A DNA stretch of 5,497 nt from Succinivibrionaceae bacterium UBA3769 (GTDB taxonomy: Bacteria; Pseudomonadota; Gammaproteobacteria; Enterobacterales; Succinivibrionaceae): contig DFFT01000154.1 of NCBI GenBank assembly GCA_002372325.1, positions 1 to 5,497 of the forward strand. Reading direction: 5' to 3'. Under the pieces are notes generated by a model. It ran no database searches, was not told where the DNA came from, and worked only from the letters and a program-made list of their open reading frames with translations. Every line of letters begins with the position of its first letter. Position 1 is the stretch's first letter. The position numbers were made by a program, and so were the translations under genes. Of this stretch, positions 5,379 through 5,497 are shown piece after piece.

Positions 5379-5497
5379 ATGAAAGACAAAACAAAGACTC
5401 TTCTTACAGGAGAAATACAGGTTACTCCATTTGATCCGATTTTTGCGGAATTGGATCATATGATGTTTTTATCTAAAAATCTGTATAACGTGTGCTT
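5379..5497 (+). CDS. tnpB: TnpB-like protein (IS200/IS605 family), N-terminus only
   Basis: Thirty-nine complete codons are present before the window ends. The start MKDKTKTLLTGEIQ followed by L-D-H-M-M-FLSKNLYN matches the N-terminal part of TnpB proteins, in which a helix with an aromatic-S-K-N-L-Y-N signature precedes the wedge and RuvC-like domains. TnpB is an RNA-guided DNA endonuclease, related to the ancestor of Cas12, that keeps its transposon in place. The catalytic RuvC residues and zinc finger would lie beyond the window and cannot be checked. There is only weak ribosome-site sequence before the ATG (ACAGAT). The codons are AT-rich, unlike the genes to the left, which fits recent arrival. 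Confidence 0.75.
   Translation, partial: MKDKTKTLLTGEIQVTPFDPIFAELDHMMFLSKNLYNVC

Larger units (their letters stand above)
5215..5497 (+). mobile_element. Left end of an IS200/IS605-type (tnpB) element, partial
   Basis: The acetyltransferase reading frame is interrupted at about 5214, and base composition changes sharply to AT-rich with no CCGG at all. A tnpB-like gene then starts at 5379. The boundary cannot be fixed exactly. GGCTCTGTT (5216-5224) lies at the junction and may belong to the element end or to its target. Elements of this family make no target duplication. No tnpA is present between the junction and tnpB, so either this is a tnpB-only type or tnpA lies beyond the window. The right end and its guide-RNA region are outside the window. 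Confidence 0.7.

Noticed and set aside
5223..5459. A 78-codon minus-strand frame rich in hydrophobic residues
   Set aside because: It is antisense to the tnpB start and its leader. The hydrophobicity comes from the AT-rich sequence.
1..5497. CRISPR array, tRNA or rRNA genes
   Set aside because: No regularly spaced repeats and no tRNA- or rRNA-like sequence were seen on either strand.

Overview
The window looks like an accessory, decaying stretch of a Gram-negative bacterial chromosome. It carries an exported protein with a cleavable signal peptide and no lipobox, several small membrane-anchored proteins of no family I recognise, strong Shine-Dalgarno sites, and sigma70-like promoters of the form TTGAAA/TAAGAT. 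The first 5.2 kb has moderate GC content and is very rich in the palindrome CCGG. The last 280 bases are AT-rich and lack it. The host cannot be named from sequence alone. A gut anaerobe of the gammaproteobacterial Succinivibrionaceae type is only a hunch.

Layout, left to right. Bases 1-340 hold no convincing gene, only GC-rich hairpins. Bases 341-989 (minus) are a frameshifted copy of an exported six-cysteine protein. Bases 1227-2767 (plus) hold a tandem array of three related small proteins with an N-terminal membrane segment: the first is intact, the second has its start separated from its body by a run of nine A, and the third is clearly dead. Bases 2889-4408 (minus) form a two-gene operon read from a good promoter at 4466-4495: the intact six-cysteine exported protein, then an ADP-ribosylglycohydrolase 23 bp downstream. 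A divergent promoter at 4713-4740 drives a GNAT acetyltransferase (4825-5226). That gene loses its C-terminus at about 5214, where AT-rich DNA begins. The AT-rich DNA carries the start of an IS200/IS605-type tnpB gene, which runs off the window end.

Two unrelated small families have each been duplicated here, and both keep decaying copies beside intact ones. The two six-cysteine copies share all six cysteines and also a 15-base element that sits at the predicted transcription start of the intact gene. The best leads are these two families, the A9 tract, the pairing of an exported disulfide-type protein with an ADP-ribosylglycohydrolase, and the CCGG bias. No CRISPR array, tRNA, rRNA or complete insertion sequence was seen.
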